This document shows, in pieces, positions 22,571-34,132 of a stretch of 64,000 nt of DNA (position 1 is its first letter; the number at the start of each line of letters is the position of its first letter). The DNA is from Calliphora vicina (lineage: Eukaryota; Arthropoda; Insecta; Diptera; Calliphoridae): the NCBI RefSeq assembly GCF_958450345.1, contig NC_088781.1:124136431-124200430 (forward strand), in the 5' to 3' direction. The notes beneath the pieces are model-generated. The model made no database searches. It was given only the letters and a program-made list of their open reading frames with translations, and was not told the origin of the DNA. Made by a program: the position numbers and the translations under genes.

Positions 22571-23649
22571 ATGGTGGCAGAAGGGAGCCGTAAGTTAAAT
22601 TATCATATCATCAACTGCATGATCAATGTATTCTTGTACATTATAAAGTGTAAGTGTGTTTATTAGAAGAAAGTGAATATTGAAATAGTTGTGTTAATTT
22701 AAATAAATAAAGAGTTGTTACAATTTTAAACTAATAAATTGCTTTTACTTGCAATTAAAAGAATTAGGTATATTTAAAGGAAATAAACCACCATTTTTAA
22801 AAGATAAAAACGTAAAAATATACTAATATAAAAGAACAATTTCACTGGATAAAATTGTCAGGGCATTCATTTTTTCACTTTGAAATAAAGCACAGCTTTC
22901 AAAACTTCACTATACTTTTTTTAAATAACTTTTTAACTGTATGTAAACTAAATATAAATAAAATAGCAATAAGAAACGAAGAAATCTGAATATTTAATTA
23001 TTTAACTTTATCAAATAAATTAAATTTTTATTGCTGTAATCTATGGCGTATGAGTAAGTTTTAATCCAATGTTAGTTGTACACAATTCAACTACATATAC
23101 AACTTTTTACAGTATAGTTACACATTCATCAGATAGAGTAAACTTAAAATACTTTCACAAACTATTTTTTTTTTTACTTACAAACATATACATCAGTTTA
23201 TTTGCATCAAAAATACACTCATAGAGACACACAATGGGACGATTGCAAACTGAAATCTGAACTTCAAATCCTTAGAATGTCAGGTGGAGAATAATGTTTG
23301 CAGGTTATGTTAAATGCAACTGTAAAATGGGTCAAACGATCGGAACCTTGCCCGAACAGAACAGCCATTTTGATAAAACAATGTTATCATTTATACCTAC
23401 TGTTAAACGATATATCCGCCCAAATATATTTGCCAAATCAACAAAAATAAATGACAGTCAATTCGATAGGTGCAGCTTCAGTAATACGACCGCTATCAAC
23501 TGTTAAAATCCCTATTGGAAGACTTTTTAGCTACGAGTAAAGGGCTACAATAGTAATCAACCACAAATCAATAATACTTTAGTTTGAATTGATCGTCTAA
23601 TTATACTGTTCACCATGAATGGCATGCGAAATACACGTTAATAAACAAT
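22571..23649. other. No gene seen
   Basis: AT-rich spacer. The 70-codon frame at 23294-23506 was not recognised. It could belong to the left part of the mariner that follows, but shows no family motif. Confidence 0.45.
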
Positions 23650-24413
23650 GTTACGCTACACTGCTCCAGAGCGCGGAATATTGCTGACCAATTGATCACC
23701 ACCAAGAGGAAGATGATTTTTCATCAAAAATAATCATGAGTGATGAGGCCCATTTCCATCTTAGCGGGTACGAAAATAAGCAAAATTTACTCTTCTGGGG
23801 CACTGAAAATGCGCGTGTAACCCAAAGTCACTGTATGGAAATTTTTTCTTCGAAGACGTCGCGGGCCAAACGGTTACTGTGAATGGTGAGCGCTACAGAG
23901 CAATAATCAACGAGTTCTTTTTGCCGCAACTTGATGAATTTGGATTGGAAAACATATGGTTTCAACAGGACGGTGCAACGGCACACACTGCACGTGCCAC
24001 AACCGATATGCTGAAGGATGCATTTCCCGGACGCCTACTCTCCCGTTTTGGCGATTTGCACTGGCCAGCAAGATCGCCTGATTTGACCGCTCCAGACTTC
24101 TATTGTGGGGCTTTTTGAAGTCGCGGGTTTATGTCAACAAGCCTCAGACTCTTGCAGCTCTTAAAGACAATATCCGTCAAGAATGTGAGGACCTATCGCC
24201 GGAAGTTTTGGCCAAAGTGATATAAAATGCCATAAAAAGGGCTCAAATGACAATCAACTGTGGCGACGGCCATTTACATGACATCATATTCTCGACTTGA
24301 TGTAAAAAAAATTAAAAGACCAAATAAAAATAATCCACAAGAAGAATCAAAGTTTTTCATTTTTTAATTACAGCCAAAATACATCGGAAGTTTACTTTTG
24401 CACCACCTTGTAC
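23650..24413 (+). pseudogene. mariner transposase, DD41D (rosa-like), broken
   Basis: After DDFSSKIIMSDEAHFHL (first catalytic Asp), NKQNLLFWGTENARV appears. About 20 residues are then missing before FFEDVAGQTVTVNGERYRAI in another frame. The frame 23879-24118 carries IWFQQDGATAHT (second Asp) and LTAPDFY (third Asp). I count 41 residues between these Asp, the spacing of rosa-type mariners. A shift at about 24100 leads to LKSRVYVNKPQTLAALKDNI and QECEDLSPEVLAKV. The right end near 24400 carries GTTTACTTTTGCACCACCTT, a likely terminal repeat. The left end and N-terminus are gone. Confidence 0.85.
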
Positions 24414-24424
24414 AAGTATGCCAT

Positions 24425-24960
24425 TACGTTTGTAATTTCCGCATTTTTCATTCCCGACCCCATAAATATCGTTACAGAAAGTGGAATCGCTATAACTATG
24501 TCCGTTTGACTATCCTTCCCTCTGTATGTGGAAATTAGCTTTACGTAGCCCCCAAATAACTTATATACTTGATTCATATATCACTATATTCTCATAGTCC
24601 CGATTCGGTTGCTATTTAAAATTGTGAAAATCGGACAACAAATCGCTTAGGTTTATAGAAAAAACCACGACTGCCATGATTTTGTACCTATTTTTGATCT
24701 ATATCTGGATTATAAAGTAATAAATATAGACTATATGGATATTTAATGATAGCCATTTCAAACATCGTATATCGCCTTAGTAAATCGGTCCTACACTTGA
24801 GTAACAAATTTTTTAACCCGAGTTTTTTTCAAACCCCACCTTTTCAGCAAAGAAATTGAAACATTTTTTTTTCACCAACAAATATTTTCCTAAAGTATAT
24901 TTTGATAATATTTGAATCTTTATATATATTTTATTATAAAATTTTTAAATTGGTCCTACA
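24425..24960 (+). repeat. Family B repeat copy
   Basis: It contains GTTTGTAATTTCCGCATTTT, TTCATTCCCGACCCC, GCCCCCAAATAACTTATA and CGATTCGGTTGCTA, then ATTTTTGATCTATATCTGGA and GGTCCTACACTTG. The order agrees with 51390-51720 continued at 53098-53250. The terminal module is lost. It abuts the right end of the mariner. Confidence 0.8.
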
Positions 24961-25595
24961 GTGTTGCACAATAAACTTCAAATGCAAACAAGTCCTTGTG
25001 TAAGGACTATATACTCATATGTAAAACGAACATATAATTTCTGCTGTTTATATCTATAAATGCAAGCACATTAGGCTTGTACTTAAAAAATAGATTTGCT
25101 TTGGATAGGTCTTATTTTATTCTTCAGTAGTTAAAACTAACTAACTTAAAATTAACTGATGCTAAAAATAAAAAAAAGTACCAAAAAATGTATACAATTT
25201 TAAAACTCTCACTCGTATCCAGGCACGGATTGCATCCAAACCAAATCATATTTTCAAGGGCATGTCTAAAGTACTCACTCAATTCAATTATAAATAAAAA
25301 TAGTAAAACTTGACTTTCTTTTCGTTTTTATCTTTTGAAAGAGTATAAAATTCTTTCATAAGATTCAAAACTTATATTAACTTAAACGGGTTTATTATTT
25401 TACAGATTTTTCTTATAGATATGTTAAATATGTTTTGTTTTAATTTGATGCTTTTTTGCAACAAATGAAAATTTAATTTAATGTTTCGTAAGATTATGAA
25501 GTTAAATAAAATTGAATATTATAGTCATACGTTGATGGAAATAATTAGCGGGGAAATAGATAAGCACGAGCCGACTATCAAGAATTGTGTGCAAT
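24961..25595. other. No gene seen
   Basis: AT-rich non-coding spacer without recognisable structure. Confidence 0.5.
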
Positions 25596-25735
25596 TAGGT
25601 GACTGCAGCATGTGCATCGACTACAGAAAACTTTATAAGGCCAGCTAGCCATATCCCCCACCACAGATCAATTCCATCCTAGACCAAGATACTTCGGGCA
25701 CTTGTTCATTCCCGGAGATATATATGCGCACTAGA
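25596..25735 (+). pseudogene. Gypsy-type reverse transcriptase scrap
   Basis: The frame reads SMCIDYRKLYKAS, a stop, then PYPPPQINSILDQ. This is the RT motif F/M-C-x-DYRKLN...YPLPxIDxIL of Ty3/gypsy retrotransposons. The next residues no longer match. Roughly 30 codons of homology remain. No LTR or other domain was found near it. Confidence 0.6.
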
Positions 25736-25843
25736 GCGCACTAAAAAAATTTAATTTCGAATTTTTACCGTCTCCCCTCTAGAAATGTTCTATGTATTCT
25801 AGAAACAAGTTGTGTAAAATATTCGGATGATATGATAACTGGT

Positions 25844-26128
25844 GCCACAACGACGCTGAAGTTTTGTGGTTCATTTACAAAGAGAAATAATGCAAAATAC
25901 TAGACTTTTGTTATATTTTTCGTAAATTTTATCAAAATCGGCTCAAACCTATATAACATTTGGCTATCTTTCCACTAGAAATTCCAAACATTGAAAAATT
26001 TCACCTTTGACCTTCACGATTTAAGGGTTAATGATTTACAATTTTAGTATACATTTTACAATTTTAGTCGTCAAAATATGGCCAAAAAATTAGTTTTTCT
26101 CGAAAATCGCAAAACAGTTTTAATGTAG
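25844..26128 (-). repeat. Dispersed repeat D, rearranged copy
   Basis: 25848-25920 resembles 3500-3570 in the same orientation, whereas 25930-26110 resembles 4060-4270 in the opposite orientation. One part has therefore been inverted relative to the other. No coding content. Confidence 0.6.
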
Positions 26129-26129
26129 T

Positions 26130-26609
26130 TATACCCTACACCACCTACATTATGCGTTTGTGCAGATGCTTGTGACGCCCAAAAATATTAGTCTAACGCC
26201 CACCTTAAAGAATACCGATCGACTTAGAATCACTTTCTGAGTCGATTAAACGATGTCCATCCGTCTGGCTGGCTGTCCATGTAAACCTTGTGCGCAGAGT
26301 ACAGATCGAAATCGGTCCATTATTTCACCTAGCCCCCATAAAAATTTCCTCCCGAAATTGGACTTGATCGGTCATAAATATCTAATTTATATAGTTATCA
26401 ACACAAATTTTGCTCCAAATAAGTTTTGTATATACGAAATTCATGCCAACAAATTTTATTATGATCGGTTCATAATTAATCATAGCTCCCATATATGACT
26501 CGCTTCCGAAAATAACTTTATATAAATCTCCAAAAAATATTGGTATACACATAAAATTCAACATAAATAACTTTCAAATAGCCATAAATAACACAACCAA
26601 ATTTCATGA
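26130..26609 (+). repeat. Family A repeat, 5' half of a split copy
   Basis: It starts TATACCCTACACCACC and runs through GTCCATCCGTCTGGCTGGCT and AACCTTGTGCGCAGAGTAC to AAATTTCATGACGATC. It continues at 30251 after a 3.6 kb insertion, so 26130-26614 and 30251-30715 are two halves of one copy. Confidence 0.85.
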
Positions 26610-27156
26610 CGATCCACTATAGGTTAAACGGTTACCAAAACTGTGCTAAAGTCCAATTTTTCAAATGCAAATATTGCACTTTTTTTAATGCCATTTTGTA
26701 ACCAATACTCCAAATTAACTAAGTCAGCTTTTTGTTTTTGGTAAATATTAAATTCCGTTTGACAACACGCAGTCAAAGACATTGCATTGTAATCACTTAA
26801 TAAATTTTGTTTAAAAGCATGTATTGCTTTCAAAGTTTCAATTGCATGTTTAAATAATTTCGCAAGTTATAAAGAAGAAAGTGAAAATGGGGAACAATAA
26901 TTTAAGTAAGTCAGGTTTTTTGTTAAAAAATGTGATAAAAATGTTTAGCTTGCTTGAAATAAAGCCAATTTTTTAACATAACCTTAAAAGTGCTGCGACT
27001 GTTTTCAAAATGTAACTTCGTGGAAGCTTTTAAAATTTCGGCAAAGTTCGGCAGATTAAATTCAAACAGAAATTAATATATTGAAATGTTGTAAACATAT
27101 TTTCATTTACATTCAATAGCCATTTTTACCCGTTTTCGAATAATAGTATATTTAGG

Positions 27157-27624
27157 TTATGTTTGAAATTTGGCTTAACGAAAATTCCAAAAAAGAAAAA
27201 TTTTATGTCGTTTTCAAACATGTAGTGGACAAAATTGAAGTTAACATATTTTCAGATGAAGCGGAGAAGCATATAACCCAAACAATGCATTTTTTATATC
27301 CTACACCACCATAGTGGGGAGGATATTATGCGTTTGTGCAGATGTTTGTAAAAAATTATGAAAGCAAATGAGACTCTTACCAAAGTTTCTTTGCAATCTA
27401 TTTTACTGCATATTGCTGACAAATTTTTTGAGATGCAAAAAGACGCTGTAATGGAAGCGGAGAAGACAGATTTTTTAAATTCCGAATTAATATTAAGCTG
27501 TACCTCAGATTCATTAATTTCCACATCATTTTTATATAGGCGCTTACAAAATCGAAAAAGTTCCACATTTCCACCTGAACTAATTCACTATACCCACCAA
27601 AACGATGAAATTAATGAAAATTAA
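27157..27624 (+). pseudogene. Unrecognised coding-like fragments
   Basis: A frame from about 27160 begins MFEIWLNENSKKEKFY and ends in a family A start at 27296-27352. After it, the frame 27358-27624 gives 88 residues, beginning MKANETLTKVSLQ, with a plausible amino-acid mix and a LQSILLHIADKFFEM helix-like stretch. I recognise no family in either. They could be transposon ORF pieces carried by the surrounding element. Confidence 0.3.
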
Positions 27625-27680
27625 GAGGACCTTTTTGATTTAAATTTACAAAGTGAATTAGATTTAAGCAATTTCTTGTA

Positions 27681-29895
27681 GTGAGCAGCGATGAAAGTAA
27701 ATTACTTCTAAGCTGTGTTTATAGACCTAATAGGAATGTACGTATGGGTCATTTCTTTAGAAAAGCCGAAATGTTAACTGTTTTATATGATGTTATGTTA
27801 TATGATGTTGTTATTGCTGGAGATTTTAACTCCAATATATTAGTTGAGCGAAATTTCTCAGATGTTATGACTTCATTGGGTCTTAGCTCACCTAACACAA
27901 GTATACCAACTCACTTTACGGCAACGAATAATACTCTCTTGGATCTGTTCTACGTTAACAATTTATCTAAAATATTGATTTATGATCAACTATCAGCACC
28001 TTGTTTCTCTAAACATGACCTAATATTTGTTACCTATAATTTTCACTTACATGTTGTACCTGATCAAAACATTACGTATCGGGATTTTGGAAATATCAAT
28101 TTACATTTTCTTGAAGAAGAATTTCATAAAATCGATTGGAGTTGTCTATTTTATATGTATACAGTGGATGAGCAACTCTCGTTCTTCGAATATAATGTCA
28201 ATACGCTGTACAATCTTACAGTTCCTTTAAAAACCAAAACTATTTGCAGGAAGAAAAAACCTTGGTGCACTAACGATATAAAAAATGCCATTCATAATAG
28301 AGACTTAGCTTATTCTAGATGGAAACGTTTTAAAACCACGCATTTACATGAGCAATATCGCATACACAGAAATGCAGTTAATAAGTTAATCCGAAAAGCT
28401 AAATCTGATTTATATGCTGAAAAATTCACAAATGCTCTGGATGGTAAAAAAAATGGCAAATAATTCGTGAAATTGGCATTGGAAAAATGAAGCAGGGCTT
28501 ACAACCAGATAATGCAGATGAAATTAATGAACAGTTTCTTAATATACCAATGATAAATGCTGATCTCAATTACTACCGGAACCATAGTGATATATTTCGA
28601 AATGATTTCTCTTTTGCCTGTGTTAACCAATGTGATGTTCTATCAAGCTGTCTATCAATTAGCTCCAATGCTGTTGGCGCAGATGGTATTCATCCCAAAT
28701 TTCTTAAAATTATTTTACCAAAACTGCTTCCCCACTTGACATTTATTTTCAATAAAATTCTTACCACAAGTTTTTACCCTACATGTTGGAAAACTGCAGA
28801 AATTATTCCAATACCCAAAACTAATTTTGAATATAGACCCATAGCTATTTTACCATTTCTTTCGAAAGTTCTAGAAAAACTAATTCACATCCAAATAATA
28901 GACTTTATTGATAATAACAATTTATTAACTGATAAACAATCTGGCTTTCGAAAAAAGAATAGTTGCATAACTGCTCTGGTGGATGTTGCTGAAGACATAA
29001 GGAAGGATGTTGACGGTGGACATGTTACATTCTTAGTTCTACTAGATCACTCAAAGGCATTTGATACTGTAGATCACAATGTTCTATGTTACAAATTGAG
29101 GAATATGTTTGGGTTTTCGACAACGGCCATGAAATTAATTCATTCCTATCTTAGTAACAGGACTCAGTATGTAAAAACTCTCAACACAATTGGTAAGCCC
29201 TTGCCAATAAGAAGAGGTGTTCCTCAAGGCTCAATCCTAGGCCCTCTTTTGTTTTCACTGTATTCTAACTACTTACAAACAAAACTATATGAATGTAAAA
29301 TTCGAATGTATGCGGATGATATTCAGCTTTACATTAGCTGCAAAGTTAACTCGTTTGAACTATGTGTTAAAACATTGAACAAGGAATTACATGATATTTA
29401 TTTGTGGGCAACAGAAAATGGACTGAGTATTAATCCAAAGAAATCTAAATGCATCATTATCGGGAAAAACTTAAAAACCAACTATTTAACATCTAATGTT
29501 AATATAACTGTAAACAATCAAGCAATTGAAATTGTAACCATGCTAAGAATCTTGGTATTATGTTTAACAACACTCTGACGTGGTCAGATCATATTAATTA
29601 TGTTTGTGGGCGCACATTCTCCATGCTCCGGTCTCTTTGGCACACTCAACACTGTACTCCGTTAAATATTCGTATAATGCTTGCTAAAACGTACCTAACG
29701 CCAATACTACTGTATGGTTGTGAGCTATTTGCCAGCAGTGACTCACGAAGTATGAGAAAACTAAACATAACATTTAATAAGGTCTGTTGGGTATTTAAAT
29801 ACCCATTTACATTATACACAGTGTGTGGAGCAAGTGTGTTTACAAACTACTTTTTACTTTTTCACATTATAGATAGGATGTCTAAAGCTATCTAA
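27681..29895 (+). pseudogene. Non-LTR retrotransposon ORF2 (jockey/CR1 group), decayed
   Basis: Frame 1 (27681-28463) is the C-terminal half of an AP-type endonuclease, with CVYRPN, IAGDFNSN and FSKHDLI (Asp and His of the catalytic site). A shift in the A8 run at about 28446-28453 leads to a reverse transcriptase (to 29578) with ADGIHPKFLK, YRPIAILPFLSKVLEKLI, DHSKAFDTVDHNVL, RRGVPQGSILGPLLF and YADDIQLY; the YADD catalytic motif is intact. A second one-base loss near 29540 shifts into NLGIMFNNTLTWSDHINYV and the C-terminal part to 29895. The N-terminal endonuclease, ORF1 and poly-A tail are missing. Relatively few lesions suggest a younger insertion than most neighbours. Confidence 0.88.
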
Positions 29896-30174
29896 ATCTG
29901 CCGTGTGTTTTTGGTTTTTCAAATTTTCCTTTATTTGGCAACGCTTTTCCCGAGCATTTTCCGACATAGAAAAAAATCACCATTTTACCTATATGGAAGA
30001 TAAAGTCAAAAAGTAAAAAAGAATATATTTTTAATTTTTTCTGGGCTAATCAATCTCTTCTTCTAAATAAAAACTCAAGTTGAAGTCATAATCTAAATAT
30101 GGCTCTCGCTAGAATTTTTTTACTGTCGTCACTTTTTTGGGTATTTAAATACCCATTAGGCAGGAATGGGTTAA
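29789..30174. repeat. Pair of identical 16-bp palindromes and a TTAACCCATTCC end
   Basis: GGGTATTTAAATACCC occurs at 29789-29804, inside the LINE tail, and at 30139-30154. The second is followed by ATTAGGCAGGAATGGG and TTAA at 30171. Reversed, this gives TTAACCCATTCC, the same start as at 50882, and resembles a piggyBac-type end. A non-autonomous element between the palindromes is possible but its left end is unclear. Confidence 0.4.
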
Positions 30175-30250
30175 GGTTTTGGTTTGAATACCATGATTTT
30201 GTAGTAGTTATTAATTTTGCACAGAAAAAGTAGTCATTTAACCTATAGTG

Positions 30251-30715
30251 CGATCGCTCCATAATTAGTCATTGCTCCCATATAAGGCCCATTTTCGAAA
30301 ATTACTTTAACGAGCATAAATCGCTTAAAAATTTTGGTATTAACATAAAATTCAACGCAAATAACTTTCATGTTGACATAAATAACATAGCCAAATTTCA
30401 TGGCGACCAGTCAAGAATTAGGGATAGCTCCCACTTCCGAAAATATTTTTAACGAGTAAAAATCTCTTAAAAATGTTGGTAGATATATACATAAAATTAA
30501 ACACAAATAACTTTCATATAGACATAAATAACATGATCTAATTTCATGGCGATTGGTCCATAATTAGTCATAGCTCCCATCATAGGACTCTTCCGAAATT
30601 CATTCACGAAAAAAAATTATTGAAATTTTAAAAGAAAAATGATTTTACTCATTAACTTAGTGTAGGGTGTTATAGGGTAGGGCTTGACCGACCATACTTT
30701 CTTAATTGTTTTTGT
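30251..30715 (+). repeat. Family A repeat, 3' half of the split copy
   Basis: It resumes with CGATCGCTCCATAATTAGTC. It contains about two and a half tandem units of ~150 bp, each with a TAATTAGTCATAGCTCCC-like start, an AAATCGCTTAAAAA-like middle and an AATTTCATGGCGA end. It finishes GGGCTTGACCGACCATAC near 30700. Confidence 0.85.
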
Positions 30716-33119
30716 TTTCATCTGGGCTTTGCTTTGTCTGCACAGGTTCTTCAAAGGTCCGCTTCCTTAAAAATCTTATACCACAGAGCTGTCTTGTATC
30801 ATTGGAATATGTTTGTTAATGGGAGAAATTTCTAATAGAGGGTGCGATATTGCCAAATCTCTAAAGAACGAATAATATTCCGGTTCGGTTGACCAAAAAT
30901 ATTTCAGGGCTCAGTTTATAAGTCGTTTAGTTCAGAACTATCTAACCTGTTAGACCAAATGAGACACGACACCAGTACCAAGCCCCTTCGGAAAGGGGTT
31001 TCATAAGAAATATATACGAATTGTGAAGATAAATTAAGCAACCTAAAAAGAAGGGTAGTGACCGCAGAGCAAAGTACTATAATCTAAGATGACAAAACCA
31101 CGTTTAAACGGGAATAAGTCATTAATTTTTGGTCACTAATCGAATATGTGAGCGACTGATTTTACTTTGCGATTACCAATGTTTCCATTCAAAAACGTAT
31201 TTAGCGAAAACTTTTAAATAGAAAAGGGAAGTGATTTTAAGTTTATTTCAAAAATGTTATTTAGGAATTCATTGATTTTAATTATGCTGTTAAAATATAT
31301 CTTGAAATATATCTTTAAAAATTTAAGTGACAAAATATTATTCATTAGCCACAACAATACATGGAAAATAAATCATCATTTAACTTCTTTCTGTTAAAAC
31401 ATAAATCTTGTTTGCAAACAATGTTGTTATCTTGATATCTTTACATTGTTAGGATAATTGGATAAAGTCATTACAGTACTAAAGAAAGGAAGAAAAAAAA
31501 CAAAACAAGAAAAGAAAAGCTAAAATTTTATACAAAAAAAAAAACGAAACTGTTATAAACACCTGTATCGAAATAAATACCATTCCCATAATAATTCAAA
31601 AATCCTCCCTAAAATTTATACATTTTAGTATTAAATTTTGTTTAACAAAAACATATTTTTGTTTTTTTGCTCTGAAGAACAGCAACATCTATATTTTTGC
31701 TGTTCGTACTTGCGTTAAGAATAAAATTTATTTTTATTATTTTATTTTTTGCTACATTCTGGTATTTTATGTAAAACTCTTAATCCCTGACATCTTTGGT
31801 AGTGGGTATTGTTGCAAAAAGAAATTGAAATAACGAAAAATTAAATTCGTTTTTTTTTTGCCAGAGTATTTAAGCTATTTTGGCGTAAGAGTGTGAAGAA
31901 AATGAAAACAATTTGGGGAAGAACAATATTATCAAATGCAAATGTTGTTTTATAAAGAAAAGCTACAAAAAATCACTAGATTTAGTTGTTTGTTTATGTT
32001 ATTTTTTCCTTGGTTCTTAGTGGCATCAGAAATTAAACGATTTTGTTTTGACTTTTAGTTAAAATCAAGCTGGAGAAGTTTTAGCACAAGTTATTTCTTT
32101 TAGAATAATAATAAATGTAGCTTAAGCAGGAGAAATAAATTTAGAAGTGCATTGTTGACTTTAGAATTTATTTTTTGCAGCAAAGACAGACAATAAAATT
32201 CTTCAAAATAAAAAAGATTTGATATAATGAAAAAAAAAAATTCTCAAAACTCGCCGAAATGTTTTTTTTAATTTCACCCTCAACAATAATCTATAAGTTT
32301 CCGCATTTCTTGATTTATTAATTTACCAACATTTAGCATGCACCATAAAATCTTCAAACAACCTCAACTGATGTTGCTGACACCTCCATCTTTCGTACAA
32401 AAAGCAGTAAACGAAAAAGAAAAAGAATTAATATCTACAAATTGTTTACACAGAACCAACAATAAACCACTAATAGATTGTTTGCATCATCATCATTAAC
32501 CTCACCATCATTTTCAACAGCACCATCATCATCATTATCATCATGAGAAAACATCAAGTACTTTTTTTATAATTTCTGTATAAGTTTTTCACTGCAAGTT
32601 TTTTTTGTTGATGCTTGCAACAACATAATAAATGCTAATTAATTTTGAAGTAGAGTTTATGCATTTTTTAAACGTGTGAAAGAAAATGTCAAAATAAGTT
32701 TGTAAAATTGTTTGCACTTGAAAAAAGAAAAAATCAAAAGTGCAGAGAATAAATGATTATGCAGACGAACGGTACACAAGAAATATATAAAAACAAATAA
32801 ATTCTGATGGCCAGTTTAAATGGAAAATAAAAACATGATGGGGAGAAATCTCAAGGAGGGAAAGCAAAATACTTAAAATTGTTTACTTGATTTAAGGGTG
32901 GGAATAAATATAATTATCAATTAATATTTTTAATGACTGAATTTAATAGTTGAATTAAACAAGACTTATACAAGAACTAATGTTCGATAATAGCACTGTA
33001 ATGCAAAAGAGAAGGAAAACAAGCTAGAAAAATTGGTTGAGAAAATAAAAAAAAACAAATCTGGTGAAAAATAGGCATAGTATATATAGAGTCCAATAGG
33101 GACTTCCGATCTTTGAAGT
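30716..33119. other. No gene seen; small CAT-rich microsatellite
   Basis: AT-rich DNA with many poly-A and poly-T runs. 32486-32545 is an imperfect CAT/ATC repeat. The GC-richer patch 30730-31100 may be decayed transposon coding sequence but I cannot assign it. Confidence 0.5.
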
Positions 33120-33510
33120 ATCTTGGATTGGCTGTCGTTTATTCAGTTTGTTTTGCCAAATCACCATGGATGGTAAAAACGTTCAAGAACACGTGCAAAT
33201 GATCCCATTTCTGGATGAATGGGTAAGTCAACAAACAAAATTGTCTAATTTGGGGAAACACGAATCCACATGAGATCCAATAGCGTCCAATTTTTCTCGA
33301 AAAGTTACTCTTTTCATTGAAAACGACGTTGGTCAAGCCATCACCTTCAATAGCGAGCGCTATAGTTCGATGATTATCAACTTCTTTGGGCCTGAATTCG
33401 ATGATATGGTCACCAACGATATCTGGTTTTAATTTTACGATGTTACGTGCCACACAGCTCATGCCACATACAACAATTCCACCAAAGAACATAGAGAATA
33501 CATACGTATC
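33120..33510 (+). pseudogene. mariner transposase fragment
   Basis: Across shifts the plus strand reads WVSQQTKLSNLG near 33220, then IENDVGQAITFNSERYSSMI, NFFGPEFDDMVTNDIWF, a stop, and FYDVTCHTAHATYNNS. This fits mariner sequences of the type FxNDVGQxVTVNGxRYRxMI...WFQQDGATCHTA. The QQDGA stretch with the second catalytic Asp has become a stop and FYDV. The flanking thirds are missing. The long minus-strand frame at 33139-33492 is a shadow of this relic. Confidence 0.75.
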
Positions 33511-33594
33511 CTAACTTTAAATATTAGTATTTTATGAAGCTGTAGTTGTCGGATTTTATATTGGAAAGAATAATAGAATACTTTTTATTTTGAA

Positions 33595-34132
33595 ATTTCA
33601 AGTGGGCGTGGCACTTCTCATAAAAAGTAAATAGTTATTATGGAATATATGGTGAATTTTGTGGACTATAATTGTGAAAACCGCAAAAATTTGCTGAAAA
33701 TGAGCGGAATTGGAAAAATAGTAATTTTCAAATATCTGCATAACTATAATTGTAAAGGTCTTCAAACTTTACACGAGTCAATTTCTTATCAGTGCATCAA
33801 GTTTAGCTAAAAAAAAAACGGAACAGGGGCTGTGGACCCTCCCAAACTAACTAAATAGATATTTTAGAATATCTTGAAAACTATTGTTTAAATTTTCCCC
33901 GAATATATCCCTTACTATTGTACATAGTGTGACTGAAAGTGAACAAAATGTATATTGTATTAATGGGCGTGGCACTTACAATACAATGTAAATTCTTAAT
34001 TTCAAATATCTGAAGAATTATAATCGTAAAATTATTTAAACTTTGTACATATTAATTTCTTATCTTTCTACGGAGTATTGCTGAAAGTGGACGGGATTGT
34101 ATTAGTGGGAGTGGCACCTATCATACAAAGGT
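33595..34132 (+). repeat. GGGCGTGGCAC-type dispersed repeat, tandem units
   Basis: GTGGGCGTGGCACTT, a variant TGGGCGTGGCACTTAC and GTGGGAGTGGCACCTA occur at about 33602, 33963 and 34108. Each is followed by an ACAAAG/AAAAGTAAAT stretch. Between them run CTATAATTGTAAAGGTCTTC and TTTCTTATCAGTGCATCAAG blocks. The repeat resumes at 34841 after an insertion. Class unknown. Confidence 0.7.

Larger units (their letters stand above)
26615..30250. mobile_element. 3.6 kb composite insertion with CACTATAGG inverted ends
   Basis: The left end is CACTATAGGTTAAACGGTTA. The right end, reversed from 30250, is CACTATAGGTTAAATGACTA. Similarity continues to a shared CTGTGC about 30 bp in. CGATC stands on both sides (26610-26614, 30251-30255), a probable 5-bp target duplication in family A. 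Inside are unrecognised frames, a 55-bp family A start (27296-27352), a LINE (27681-29895) and two 16-bp palindromes. It may be one large transposon or a smaller one enlarged by later insertions. A short relative lies at 50873-51318. Confidence 0.65.

Noticed and set aside
32486..32545. CAT-rich stretch as a His/Ile/Ser repeat exon
   Set aside because: It is short and imperfect, lies in no open frame of useful length and has no splice or coding context.
33139..33492. 117-codon minus-strand frame as a gene
   Set aside because: It is the shadow of the plus-strand mariner fragment, whose residues match the family.
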